From Chimonanthus salicifolius (Eukaryota; Streptophyta; Magnoliopsida; Laurales; Calycanthaceae), in the NCBI GenBank assembly GCA_013350335.1, contig CM023540.1, positions 26,949,175 through 27,013,174 of the forward strand: a stretch of 64,000 nt of DNA, given 5' to 3'. Shown in pieces: positions 35,001 to 46,423 of the stretch. The notes under the pieces were generated by a model. The model saw only the letters and a program-made list of their open reading frames with translations, did no database searches and was not told the DNA's origin. The position numbers were made by a program, and so were the translations under genes. How positions within the stretch are numbered: the first letter of the stretch is position 1; each line of letters starts with the position of its first letter.

Positions 35001-36502
35001 ATTGTATGGTTTAGGTCAATTGTTGGTGTTAGTGAATGCTGGTCAATATTTTTCTGAATTTGTATATCATTGAGGTGTTGAGTTCATGGATGATTTTTTT
35101 TTCGCCAGATATCTCCCTAACAAGGATGATATTTCATGCTTTGTCGGCATACAACAGTTGACATGTTTTCTATATTTGTTTATTTTAAATGCTCTGCTGC
35201 AGACTGGAATATGAAGCTAGCTGACCTTTTCCATTATTATACTATACAGTTATCAGGAGCTAATGAAAGAAAGTTCAAGGATGTCATTGTTTGACCTAAA
35301 GAAGCTTAATGCTTCTTTGCCTCTTCCTCCAGTTCCGAAAAATTCTGTAAAAATACTTGTATTGGGGGCAAGTGATGACTTCATAGTGGTAACTACAAGG
35401 ATTCTTATACTAAGTCTGTTTCTTCCAGAGTCTGTCTCTCTCTCTCTCTCTCCCCTTCAATGGTGTTGTGAACCATTTTAGTCTTGTTTCAGAATTTTTA
35501 TCTCGAAAGAAAAAAGAAATGAGAAATAGTTATTATAACCAACCAATATGATGGTTTAGCCTTGGATTAATTAGTAAAATGACATGGGTAACTTTGCAAC
35601 AAACCTTTGATGCAAGTGGCCATACATCAAATGGAGGATGTCCCAGTCCCGAGTAGTAAGATTCTTGCAATCTAGTCAAGCTTGTAGGATAGTTGGTAAG
35701 TGCCACATTGTTGCAACCATAATTGAATATACAGTTGTTCTATTCATTCCAGATAGACCATGCAAATGCCAAAGGTAACAATTTCCATGAAGGTTGGCTT
35801 TTCTTTGGGAGTTCCCCAAACCCCATCCTTCCAAGAGAGCCTGAAATGGGATAGACCTCAAACATTATCAATCTTTTATCATCAGCAAGTGAGACCTTCA
35901 TATACATTGAATGTGGATGATGGCCAAGCCATCTTTCAATTGTCCAAAATTTGTTTGTACACTGGCCCATTTGATGAGCAGGAGAACCTGATTCTTGGGC
36001 CTGGGCATCTATACAGTGAACCTTGAAGAGGCCTTGTCTCTAGCCATTCAGTTTATATGCAAGGAAGACTTGTAGAGTTCACCATCTTAAAGTGAAATGA
36101 CATCCTGACATGAACCATCAAACAGCAGGATTCTTTATAATCAAAATGTTAGATATTGCCCATCCCACCCCAAAGGGCCATTCCCCATGGTGTGTGTGAG
36201 TAGGGAGCCTTGCACACTGCCCTGAGGACTAGTCAGGATGCTCTAAGAGGCCCTAGACCTTGGTCATCAAAAAGTAAAAAATGTTAGATATTGCCACAAG
36301 CCTCTCACTTTCCAGCAGTAGTGTGAATGTTGATTTTGATCAATATGTTGCAATATTGCAGGATGCTGAAGGCCTTGATGAAACAGCACAGTTTTATGGC
36401 ATAGCACCAGTTTGTGTGGAAGGGGTTGCCCATGATATGATGCTAGATAGCTCATGGAAGAAAGGAGCAGAACTAATCTTGTCTTGGCTAAATGGTTTAT
36501 AA
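26067..36502 (+). CDS. Alpha/beta-hydrolase family protein, eight exons, complete
   Basis: A predicted serine hydrolase of plant alpha/beta-hydrolase type; substrate unknown. Exons: 26067-26417, 29176-29220, 29348-29495, 30534-30603, 30690-30738, 31885-31982, 35250-35388, 36362-36502. All junctions keep phase and use GT-AG, giving 346 residues. The oxyanion-hole motif HGS is at 85-87 (LVFVHGSFHAAWCW). The nucleophile elbow GHSFGG has Ser156, the acid is Asp296 or 297 in GASDDFIV, and His324 lies in GVAHDMML, so the triad is complete. The N-terminal ~45 residues are Pro/Ser/Lys-rich and could be a plastid transit peptide, but this is uncertain. Intron 1 (2758 bp) holds a TRIM, intron 3 a LINE relic, intron 5 an RTE tail, and intron 6 (3267 bp) a LINE RNase H relic plus another RTE tail, all apparently tolerated. 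Confidence in exons is high; the exact acceptor of exon 3 (TAG at 29347) is the least certain. Confidence 0.93.
27907..28396 (+). mobile_element. TRIM retrotransposon in hydrolase intron 1
   Basis: Two direct LTRs of about 195 bp (27907-28102 and 28202-28396) flank only ~100 bp. Each LTR reads (TG/TA)TAATACCCTGCCCC...GGGTCGTTACA. After LTR1 comes a tRNA-iMet-like primer-binding site, TGGTATTAGAGC (28105-28116). Before LTR2 is a polypurine tract, TTAAGGGGGGTAGA. A 5-bp duplication ATTAG lies at 27902-27906 and 28397-28401. No coding capacity, so it is a terminal-repeat retrotransposon in miniature. The LTRs differ at roughly ten sites, so it is not very young. Confidence 0.9.
30152..30400 (-). 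mobile_element. 5'-truncated LINE tail with RNase H C-terminus, in hydrolase intron 3
   Basis: On the minus strand HILWEANLEADSLTKRGMGM followed by GIPLLWQI* is the end of a plant LINE RNase H domain ('REAN.EADSLAKRG'). It is followed by ~130 bp and then a C-run and A-run (T/G-run at 30152-30190 on plus), the presumed poly-A end. An in-frame stop lies just upstream, so it is dead. Confidence 0.65.
30739..30832. repeat. ~45-bp tandem duplication in hydrolase intron 5
   Basis: 'gtatttgtcatctcttctat'-type text at 30739 is repeated from about 30781 as 'gtatttgtcatcttctatac', and both copies run into a (c/g)cttttatta / cttcttatta phrase. Confidence 0.6.
31112..31370 (+). mobile_element. RTE-type LINE 3' tail in hydrolase intron 5
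   Basis: KVERLQIKGTRRRGRPLK, then after a frameshift in an A-run TWREEIKDMLDFRLT...MVYNRVNWRRRTYKADPR*. This is the conserved C-terminus of plant RTE-type LINEs. It ends in a TTGATGACGATGATG-type short-repeat tail, typical of RTE 3' ends. Confidence 0.7.
34380..34735 (-). mobile_element. LINE RNase H domain relic in hydrolase intron 6
   Basis: Minus-strand reading FNVDGASRGKPGPRGIGGVL then RDQNG begins the RNase H fold, with the first catalytic Asp in VDGAS. After stops and frame changes GHGKLVIEGDSKNAIKWAKG supplies the next strand with its Asp. Several stops show decay. Confidence 0.75.
34850..34975 (+). mobile_element. RTE-type LINE tail, short
   Basis: Ends 'aaggccaaccctagatagatggggataaaggctttgattatggtgatgac', the same KA(D/N)PR*-then-TTGAT(T/G)ATGGTGATGA pattern as the RTE tail at 31112-31370. 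Confidence 0.5.
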
Positions 36503-39500
36503 AGCTAGACATTTAATGATTCATCTTCCAGGTATGTGATTAGCTACCTTATTTGCAAATTATAAGTTGTGCAGAACTACTTTCTCCTTTAAGTCAATTA
36601 ATCTTAGATGTAAGTTCCAGTGCAGGTTGAATGTCGTTGTGTTCTTGTGCACAATGTACCTGCAAATCTTGATTGTTGACATTACTGTAAGATGATAAAC
36701 AGGAGTGCTGGGAATTTATTCTATTGTATCAGCGTACACTCATCCATATTCAGAACTCTTAGCAGTCAGGATGGTGTATCTAAGAAAATTAATTTTGTTT
36801 TAGAGCTAGGGTTGACTTTGTAGTAACAAGTCAAGTATCCTGTCCCTTGTTTTGTGCAATGCATGTGATATTGCTTTGGGACTGGAAAGAACCAGTTGGT
36901 GTAAGTATCACAAATATTGCTAAGATCGTTGAAGTCCAAGGATCTTTGTATGATAATGTGGAATTAGATAAACATGATAAACAAAATTCGAGGATCTTGT
37001 GATATTGTGATGGATTTTTCCAACAATTCTTGTTTTAAGTGATATATATTTTCAGTTAATGTTGAATGAATCCGTAGCACAATTGGTGAGTGCTTGCTGT
37101 TCCAACCTTAAAAGGTTATTGCTTCAAGTCATTGCATTAAGCAATCAGCCCATGGAAAAATATTGTCAAATCTAATTACACACCAACTCTAGATGGACGA
37201 GATAAATGGCATTAATAATGACAATGACAAAAATAATGATGATGATAATGATATTTTCTGTAAATTATGTATTTATGTTTGATTCAATGAGATTTTCTTG
37301 AAAGAAGCTCTAGAATTCCCAACATCATGGTCGAAGCCATTAATTCATCTATGCTCAGTTTGGTTTGTGACTTCCACTATTCCATATGGTCACAGGTGTG
37401 TGATCATTATCTTCTTTAAGGCTAACTCGTCAGCTTTCTTTACTTCTCCATTTAAGTGGTGTGCACAGCATCTAAGCCTTCTCCATCCATTCTAGGATTT
37501 ACCCTTGTGAGTTCTACTTCTTTACAACTTTATTTGAACCGTTATCAAAGCCATTTATACCAATTATCTAGGTTCTCAATAATTAATGTGGTAATATTTT
37601 TCATGGGTTGAGTACACATTTGGCACCTATATGAACTGAGCTACAACTTTCCCATTGCAATAATGAACATTTATTAATTGTGCTACAAGTTCTAGTTATG
37701 ACCCTATTTAGAGAGAGAGACAGAGTATCAAGTACATTTGGATGTGTGTATCCCCATCTCTTATTGGTTGGTGGCAGTAGTAATATATGTCGCTCTCAAA
37801 TAAGAACTTCCAGTGATTGATTTTTTTAGCTATTATAATTCATTGCATGTACAGGGGAAGGCCTCCACATTGTAATGCCATTTCTTGATGCTTCATCCCT
37901 GCCTTCAGTAAATCTTTTAATTGAACATGTAATCCTTCAATGCTATGTAAACAGGGGAGCAAACCCACGCCTGCCCTGACCGCTATAATATGTGAAGTTT
38001 GTACAAGGGGCCTGCATCTCTTGCACATGATGATTAACATTCACTGTTGCATTGAAATTACTCTACACGTTGTGACCAAATCCATCATTGATACTTGATT
38101 AGTAGAAGCTTGGACGGATTATCTCCGGCATACAAGTGTAGGATTATGGAAGGGTCACTCAATTTGAGATATGGAGATTGATGGCAAAGTGTCAATTATG
38201 GAAGTTTGATCTTGGATGCTTGATCTGTAGTTCTCTACCATTGTTGATGTTGATTAGAACCAAGCTAGTTGTAGTGTAACCCCGACCAAGCCTCGTAGTT
38301 TGGTTGATGCTGGAAATGCTCAATGGTAAAGGAGCACTGAAGGTAACAGGCTAGAAGAACAGAAGTTTAACCATCTCTAAATTTCATGTAAACAAGTATT
38401 CAAGAATAGAATATACTGGCTGTACGATTGAAAAAAATCAATTAATTCTTCGTTGTAAATGAGTATTGACACATTCTATATGCATTATAGGTATTTGATG
38501 AAATGAAAGTACAAATTTAGTAAAAGTAAGAGGTTGAAAAAAAAAGGAAACTGCTTTAGATCTTATGAACCTTATTACCAAAGGACTTGTAAGTGATGGA
38601 TGATGGTGAGGATAATTGATGAATGGTTATTCATGATGATAGAGCCATATCAGTGGGCCCACCCGTCATTTGGTGGCCATGATGATGAGAAGTTCTGATC
38701 ATCCAAGAGCATCCCATTTGATTGGGGAGAAATGATCAGGTGCAGGAAAGCTGATCATAATAAAGTTAGAAGTTTTGCAAATCTATCATTTAGTAGAAAA
38801 ATTATGCATTTTAAAATTTCAAAAATCATCAATAAATGATGGATATGTAGAATTTGACTTTATTATAATTAAGTTTTCTGCAACTAATCATTTTTCATAG
38901 ATGAAAGTTTTTTTTTTTTTTTTCATATGTAATAACTCACTTACTATAATCTAAGTATAAAAGAATGTCGATTAGCATGATGGAGAATGATAAAAAAAAA
39001 AGTAGATGCAGATTAAAAAAAAATATGGCACTGATCAAATCTCTCTCAACACAAAAATGGTCATTTTTCATTGTTCTGTATTCACCATGTCTTAGATTAG
39101 GAGATTTATACATACTCGAGGGGATTCGTAAAGGACTCTTGAATACCTTTGTCTTACAAAAAAAAAAATGACTGTCCTGATGTTGATGGACAACTGGCCA
39201 AAATCCCACATATCATGTCAATTGTATTTTGGTTGCTTGTGAAGGTGGGGCATTTAGGGTATAAAATATAACCATCGAAAATGTTTCTAATAAAATATTA
39301 AAGTCACTTAAGGTTGTTTAGTTAATGTGTATAATATTAAAAATAATTTTTATATAAAAAATCAAAAAGATTATAAGTAGAAAGTTTAGGGGAAGAGAGA
39401 GCTCTTAATATCTAAATAATTATGAAATATGGTTTGATAAATAATATAATTCTTGATGGAAAATGATATGAAATATTCATTTAGTCATTTCACCATTTAA

Positions 39501-40600
39501 ATGATAACAAGTCGACCGAAGAATAAATTTGATATTTCTTATAATAAAAATACTTATTAAAATTTGCATTGAAAATAGGATTTTGAAAGATTTCGCCGCC
39601 ACATATGGTTAGAAAAGAATCCAATTAAAATCTGAGTTGGGTCCCACTATCATTATCCACGTGGCTGAAAAATACTAGATGATAGATTGGATATGGTGCC
39701 AAACAATCATGTTCTCCGGAATTTTCTGATAATGCATGTGTAGTGGTTATCATATGATTCCTTGCTTGTTATTTGTAAATTGTTGATTGATTTCTTATCA
39801 AATTGACAATATCATGTCAACCCTATTTTTGTTTTTCAAGTATATGACTAGGGAGACTGATGTCATCTAATGATGGACACAATAAGAAAGATATGTATAC
39901 CAGATTAAGCAGTCAGAAAGGGACATTAATCACATGATTGGGAGCATTGTTATCTCTAATACAACCCATTTCTACTTCATATTCTTTTTGTTTTATGATA
40001 AAAGTATCGAAGCCTCTTAAACATCTGACTAAACCTCAGAACATGTGCAAAACTCCCTCTCGATACACCAAGTAAATTTGCTGAGAGTGGCTCTTTAGAG
40101 TAGAGTGAAAATTGAACTTAAGACTTTTACCTTCTAAGATGGATTCTTGAACATCACCCAAACCTGTTTGAGTTCACTTCAAATTCTATTTGTCTTAAAA
40201 ATTAATTATTTTTCTGTATATTTAGCATGTCTACAATTCTTATGTTAATGAGACACATGAATTTCATTTGTTTAATATGTATGCAATCAAACTAATTGCA
40301 AACTTATAGTACAGATCGATTTCATATGCTTTCACAATCTCATTTTTTCTTGACTAAAACAGAATTTTTTTTGCAATGATGCCAATCCTTTTTAGTATCA
40401 ATATCCTTAACTATTTTATTCAAGAATTATAATTTAAATATTGAAAATCAAGCTTGACTCAAAAGTCAATAGAGATGAGTTGACACAAACTAACTCACTC
40501 TCTTAAATAAATAAAAAAGGCTTTTATTTATTGCTGTTAAACAAGTGCTTCTCTTATAGATTGATTTTTGTCTAAACGTAATAAATCCACATATGTATTT
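36503..40600. other. Hydrolase 3' end and intergenic DNA
   Basis: The first few hundred bases are probably the 3' untranslated region of the hydrolase gene. Beyond that no gene is supported. Decayed short-repeat tails (about 37195-37255) may be RTE ends, and a minus SINE-like trace lies near 40055-40160. Confidence 0.4.
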
Positions 40601-40796
40601 GAGAATTAATTTGGGCACTAGTATTTTTTATTAAAATGAGGCATTGAGTTCATTTTATCTCTTTTTAATATGATAAATTTAAAAAGTGAGAGGATAAAAT
40701 AGAAATATTATTATTTATTGTGATAAAATAAATGGTAAAATGAAGATCTGATATCTCATTTTAATAAAAGTTTCGGTGTCCAAATCAATTTCTAAT
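40600..40796. mobile_element. MITE-like element with ~55-bp terminal inverted repeats
   Basis: The left end (gaattaatttgggcactagt...TTATTAAAATGAG...TTCATTTTAT) is matched in inverted form by the right end (GTAAAATGAA...CTCATTTTAATAAAA...ggtgtccaaatcaatttct). The arms are ~75-80% alike by eye, with ~80 bp between them. No coding capacity. Target duplication is unclear, so the superfamily is left open. Confidence 0.6.
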
Positions 40797-42100
40797 AATT
40801 ACATATATTTTAATATGTGATCCACATCAATTTTCTAAAATCACCGAAATGATTCCATAGGTATTAGGTACTTTATCCATAATTAGTTTATTACTTATTG
40901 CCTAATAAAGTTGTGAAGATTATATTTTTTAATAGTGGCTTGGCGGCCAATAGATTTTGGTTCGTTTGGTTTTTTTATTTAAAAAATAATAATTTCACTT
41001 TATTTTCGAGTTATTTTCACTAATATTTTTTAATTTTAAAATTTTTAAAAATAAATTATTCAATTTAAGAGTTATTTTCATTCATTTTTGACCATTTTGA
41101 GTTATTTTCATTAATTTCTTTGAGTTTCGGCTCTAAGATAATCTCAATTTTAGTTTTTTTAATGAAAATATTTAGTGAAATAATATCCAGTGTTATGGAA
41201 TTCAATGGAGATATTTTAATGTCATTTATATAGTTTGTAGAATGTGTGATTTTCTAAGATTTTTTTTAAATTAAATAGAAGTTGGAATTTCTAAGATACT
41301 TTCTATTTTTGAGTTACTTGTAGAAAAGAAAATGGATGAAATACTATACAGATGGTTCTACAATTAAATTAAGAGTTTCTTAATGTAATTAGTAGAGCTT
41401 TTAAAGTCTTTGTGTAATTTTTTTAATATTTTGACATTTTCATAAACCTTAAATTTTTTACAATAAAAAAAATTATGAATTATAATAAAAGATAGATGTC
41501 ACTAGGAAATACTTGAGAACATGAAATTCACATTAGGTATTTTTTTCATGTTGGCTTTTTTTTTTTTTATAATTATTTAGATATCTTCAAAAAATTTAAA
41601 GAAATTATTGAAATTTCAATTTTCAAAATATGTACTGATTATAACATAAACTCACTCAAACTTAATTAACGAAATCTTGACTTGAGAGAGACAAGTTTGA
41701 TCGATGCTAGTTATTGAAACAAAAATCAACTAAATTGAGCCCTAATTGAACTTTTAACCAATGCTATTAATGCAAGTGGCCACGTTTAAGCTTGTTACTG
41801 GGTTTTAGCCTAAATAGTTTTCAATTATAATTTAAAATTAAAAAAAAAAAATCGATAAGAATTTGAGTCAAGAGGTCAACCAGTTTTTTTGAATTTTTCT
41901 AAAATCTCAATGTGAATTTCAAATTTTCGAACAATTTTGGCAACCTAACCAATGAACATACTGCTTTTGGACTAAAGTCAAGGGTAATGGTCTACAAAGT
42001 GGCTTGTTCGATGAAGCAAATTGCATCCTTTGGTCAAAAGAAATGTCTAGATCATGATCCAGTTCATGAATCCAAAACCCAAGATCAAAATCAATGGGCT
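40797..42100. other. AT-rich intergenic, nothing supported
   Basis: Very AT-rich with many homopolymer runs. No exon, RNA gene or defined repeat could be supported. Confidence 0.4.
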
Positions 42101-42119
42101 GTGGGAAGATTCAATTAGG

Positions 42120-42400
42120 AAAATGACTGATTTTCTCTGTGGGGAGAAAATCTCTTTTTTAACCATACACATAGCCATATTAGAAAACAGAAAATATAAA
42201 TTAATAAAGAGAAGCAAACCATAATACAGATATTTATATGATTCTCTTTCGGTACATACATAGGTTCACACCGATCTATTATACTTAAAGGCAAAAAACG
42301 AAGAAGAGACCGCTCTAGTTACACTGTTCTACTTTCTCTCATACAAAATGATCAGATATACTATTTTAATTAAGCTTTGGTGATAGACTATATACATCTA
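42120..42400 (-). mobile_element. Copia-type LTR remnant (minus)
   Basis: 'accataatacagatatttatatg...ttcggtacatacataggttcacaccgatc...cttaaaggcaaaaaacgaagaagag' is clearly related to 51465-51600. On the minus strand it reads like the 3' part of a Copia LTR (...GAACCTA...CGTAAATCTCTG...). Ends are approximate. Confidence 0.5.
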
Positions 42401-43972
42401 TGATGATGAGGCTCTGTGCACAGAGCATAACATTCTACAATGTGGTTGTTTGTCATTTTTCAGCTAATGAAAAATGAATAGTAAATAAAATGACAGTCTT
42501 TCGTCTACTTCTATGAAAAAAGTCTCATTAACAAGAGCATAGAACATAAGTCTTTTCCTCTCATTCCAGTAATCCTCTTTTTAAGAATAAAGGAAAATTT
42601 AATGAAGAAAAGAGTGACATTTTTCTTGCTTCACGAGACAACATCTCATTCATTTTTTGTCAAAATAATATTGTTGTGCAAAAAAACATAAATGCTAAGT
42701 TTTCATGGCTTGATGGAGTTTATATCATTAGCAAAAAAACACTAAATCAATGATTTTGAGCCTAAAGCTAAGCCTTTGCAAATGGCAAATGGTCCAATAC
42801 TCTCATAGATGACTAAGATCTCAGCCAATGCATGTTGATTCTCTCTATCACATTACATGTTCCTATCAACAAAATACTATATATATATATATATATATAG
42901 CATATGTTTAATCTAATATTATTATTCTTATGTGAACCCTTTCAAATACTAAAAATTACATTTATTAGATAATCGTAAGCTTCATATGCAACTCAAAAGA
43001 ATTAGAGTAATAGTCAAGAACTTACCTCAAGAAGAGAGAGTTTTGAGTTTGATTTTCATTCTTGATAAAAGAAACTGGAGTCTTAAAAAAAAAAGGGTAA
43101 ACTTCATATGCAAAAATTTTAAGAACATGGATGGTCAAGAGAACTTTAGTTGATTTCTTCTTTTAGCAGAAAGTGCTCCAAGTCCAAATGTATGGTTACT
43201 CAGCTATAGCTCTGTGATTGATCTGGTTTGATCTTTCACTTACTTGTCTAAGTACATCTGTCTATTTAGTGGTTTGAATTTCTTTAGTAAAATAGGAACA
43301 AAGTAGACTTACAATATTAAGAATGATTTCTAAATTTTAGAAACTCTCAATCTTTCACTGGGAAAAAAATAAAAAACATAAGGAAAAAGAATCAATCTTA
43401 GGAGGATAGTCATATCATAGTGATCACAGTTATTGGAGAATAAATCATTTTTTGTGTTGGTTCTTTCACATGTACAGCTTTATACCTATAAAACAGGTAT
43501 TGACAAAAGCATCAACCCAAGAAAGATAGGCCTTGTCATTCAAAATAGGAGTCCCTTTATTAAAAAAATAAAAGATCAAGTACAGGCCATCTCCATCAGA
43601 AGCACTTCTCTCTATCAATAATGGCATGTCCTATCCTCATTCAAACCCTAGATGCAACAGTCATGATTTTTAATACCTCAACTATTATCTTTGACACATT
43701 AGACCCGTAGTATTATGTCATCTACACTTTGGCCTTTTGAAAAAGTATATAGACCATAAAAAAATTATCTTAATTAGGTCAATCAAAACATTTTTAAGTT
43801 CTCTAAAATTTGATAACTTCAAAAAAATCATCTCATCTTTAAAAATATACTCTACCCTAAGTGTGAGCTCTATAAAACTTGCCAACCGAGTTTAAAATGG
43901 AGTAATTGTTATATTGCATTAGCACTTTAGCACAAGCATCATTTCTATGCTAAATACTTTATTTTTATGTAT
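42401..43972. other. Intergenic with an AT microsatellite
   Basis: An (AT)n run lies at about 42878-42899. A SINE-like trace (agtcaagaacttacctcaag...gagtttgattttcattc) lies at 43005-43080. No gene supported. Confidence 0.4.
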
Positions 43973-43988
43973 AAAATCTATATTCTTA

Positions 43989-44160
43989 ACCTACATAGGT
44001 GTAGTTCAGCTGGTTGTCCTCCCACCTTCAGGAAGTAAGAGGTTGCAGCGTTCGAGCTCCCATGGTCTAATCTTGGTGTGTCCTAGGAGTAGTGGGCTCA
44101 TCTGAAGGATTTTAGTAGGGACTGTATCTGAGTTTCCACACGTAAATTCCAAAAAAAAAA
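43989..44160 (+). mobile_element. tRNA-derived SINE with target-site duplication
   Basis: A Pol III A-box-like GTAGTTCAGCTGG (44001-44013) and a B-box GTTCGAGCTCC (44050-44060) are spaced as in a tRNA-derived promoter. A unique body and a terminal A-run follow. The element is flanked by the exact 16-bp words AAAATCTATATTCTTA at 43973-43988 and 44157-44172 (overlapping the A-run). The minus copy at 4933-5110 shares head, B-box and tail. Confidence 0.88.
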
Positions 44161-44906
44161 TCTATATTCTTATTGTATTAAGAAAGTATCTCTGCCATCT
44201 ATAGGCATCATAGAGGGATTATCAACATAAATTTTCTCATGTTAGTCAAGGCAAAAGAGGCCAATTTAAGTGCGTCATGGACCATTGCTTGGTTCTTAAG
44301 TTCTTAACAAACAATCTTGGCCTTCCAATCCATGGGAAATAAAAGCTATAGATCTGCTTTGATTCTTTTCAATGGTTGGCATCTATTATATGAAAAAGAC
44401 AATGGTCCAAAGGATCAATGACTTTCTTTTCTACTTTCTCTGAACCAGAAATACCCACGTTTAGTGCATTATTAGATTCAGAAGATGTTTTGTTCAGTCA
44501 ATCACGCTTCTTGTGTTAAAAGAGAACTTAGAAATGTGAGTACTTGAAAGGCTCCTTTCCCACACAACCAACATTTCATTTTTATTTTCTTTACTCTTTG
44601 CTCACTGGGTATTTAAGATTACTTCTAGAATTCCAATCTTAGAAATCTTTTTTTTTTTTTTAATTAAAGGCATAATAACTATTGGAGAACTACAGGATGA
44701 CGAAGAATAGATAGGCCAATCTTGAACCCGGCTCATTGGTGGAGTTGGTCTATTGTTCAAACAGAATCTCTCCTCTTCCCTCCTCTTCCTCCAACCTTCT
44801 CTTCAAATTAAAAAAAATACAGATAAAAATACAACCCGACTTAAGCCACTGCTAATACTAAAACTTAAAAGCTCAAACATCAAAATTTAAGATGAAGAAA
44901 TAAGTT

Positions 44907-45076
44907 TTGTTGGAGTGATGCCAGAAACCCGCCTCAGGAAGTGGGAGTTCTAGGTTTGATTCTCAATCCACTCTAAAAGGCTACTTCTCATAAGATTACT
45001 CCGAATATGTGGATAAGGACGCTTGCACATACTCCAAAAATTAACTAGATGCAAGCTTCGACACCTTGGTTGTAAA
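44907..45076 (+). mobile_element. SINE-like element, second family
   Basis: Has 'ggagtgatgccagaaacccgcctcaggaagtggg' then a B-box-like GGTTTGATTCTCA, and ends ...GACACCTTGGTTGT. The copy at 49648-49848 has the same layout and 3' word. Ends are approximate and no duplication was identified. Confidence 0.5.
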
Positions 45077-45202
45077 ATTTAGTGAACGCCCTTTATGAGA
45101 TTTCATTTTCCTTCCATCATATCAATTGTGTTTGAATGTTGAACCTGCGATTTTACTCCCCTGATTTTTGTATACCAACAAACAGATTCTTTAGAATCTT
45201 AT

Positions 45203-45211
45203 AAAATCAAT
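45203..45211. repeat. Left 9-bp target-site duplication of the short MULE relative
   Basis: AAAATCAAT at 45203-45211 recurs exactly at 46415-46423. Confidence 0.85.
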
Positions 45212-46414
45212 GGCTCGATTTTTACACACCCAGAATTTTTGCCTCTAGACACTCGATTCTGGTGTAGGTGGCTAATTACCATGATACCCCTGTATTTTCA
45301 TTCGTTCCAACGAATGCCCAGTTCATTTTGGCATTCGTTTGAATGAATACATGCATACCCCCCAATTTTAATTCGTTCGAACAAATGCCCCGTATCAATT
45401 TAATTCATTCGAATGAATCGAGTGAACATTAACGCGTGTTACTGTTCACCCGTCCATTCATTCGAATGAACTGATGGAATGAATCGAGTGAACAGTAATA
45501 CGCATTACTGTCCCACTCGATTCATTCGAATGAATTGATTTTCTTTAAAATTTTAAAGTTATTTTTTAAACACTGTGTATTTTTAAAATTTCTCAAATTA
45601 AATATACAGACTAATTACGATAATCTGATAAAAATACTTTAAGACTTTAAGGTCTTTTGACACTCCCAAATGCTTAAAACACAGTGTTTTATAAATAAAG
45701 GTATCCCTAAGCAGTGCCGAAAACACATTTAGGAGTATCAAAAGACCTTAAAGTCTTAAAGTATTTTTATCAGGTTATCGTAATTAGTCCGGATATTCAA
45801 TTTGAGAAATTTTAGAAATACACCGTGCTTAAACCATAATGGTCTATCTTTCATATGGTACAGAAATGCATAGTGTATTAAATAATAAAATCTTATTTAA
45901 AACTTTAAAGTTATTTTTTAAGCACTGTGTATTTTCAAAATTTCTCAAATTAAATATCCGAACTAATTACAATAACCTGATAAAAATACTTTAAGACTTC
46001 AAGGTCTTTTGACACTCTTAAATGTGTTTTCAGCACAGCCTGGGGATATCCTTATTTGTAAAATACTGTGTTTTAAATATTTAGGAGTGTCAAAAGACCT
46101 TGAAGTTTTAAAATATTTTATCATATTATCGTAATTAGTCCGGATATTTAATTTAAAATTTTTTAAAAATATAAGTAATTTTAAAATTTTAAAGAAAATC
46201 AATTCATACGAATGAATCGAGTGAACAGTAACGTGCATTACTGTTCACTTTATGCCATCGGTTTATACGAATGAACGCTCGATTCATTTGCGGGGGTATA
46301 CATGTATTTATTCAAACAAATGTCAAAATGAACTGGGCATTCGTTCGAACGAATGAAAATGCAGCGTATCATGATGTGTAGAGGTAGAAATTCTAGGTGT
46401 GTAAATGCCGAGCC
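45212..46414. mobile_element. Non-autonomous MULE relative, 1203 bp
   Basis: Flanked by a perfect 9-bp duplication, with inverted ends (GGCTCG...ACACACC(C/T)AGAATTT(T/C)...CCTCTA...). The ends are recognisably a diverged form of the big MULE terminus (ACACACCC...GCCTCTACACA...), followed by ATTCGTTCGAACGAAT-like words in place of ATTCATTCGAATGAAT. Near 45421-45450 and 45483-45520 it has GTGAACAGTAA...TTACTGTTCAC-type hairpins that match the GCTGAACAGTA hairpins of the big TIRs. The interior has no coding capacity but contains two large stem-loops (see 45559-46170). Confidence 0.88.
45559..46170. repeat. Two tandem ~270-bp foldback units inside the short MULE relative
   Basis: Unit 1 (about 45559-45835) has inverted arms: ACTTTAAGACTTTAAGGTCT(TTTGACACTC) against GAGTATCAAAAGACC-TTAAAGTCTTAAAGT, plus TTAATTACGATAA / TTATCGTAATTAG. 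Unit 2 (about 45905-46170) repeats the whole arrangement after a ~65-bp spacer. So an inverted repeat is itself tandemly duplicated. Confidence 0.8.
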
Positions 46415-46423
46415 AAAATCAAT

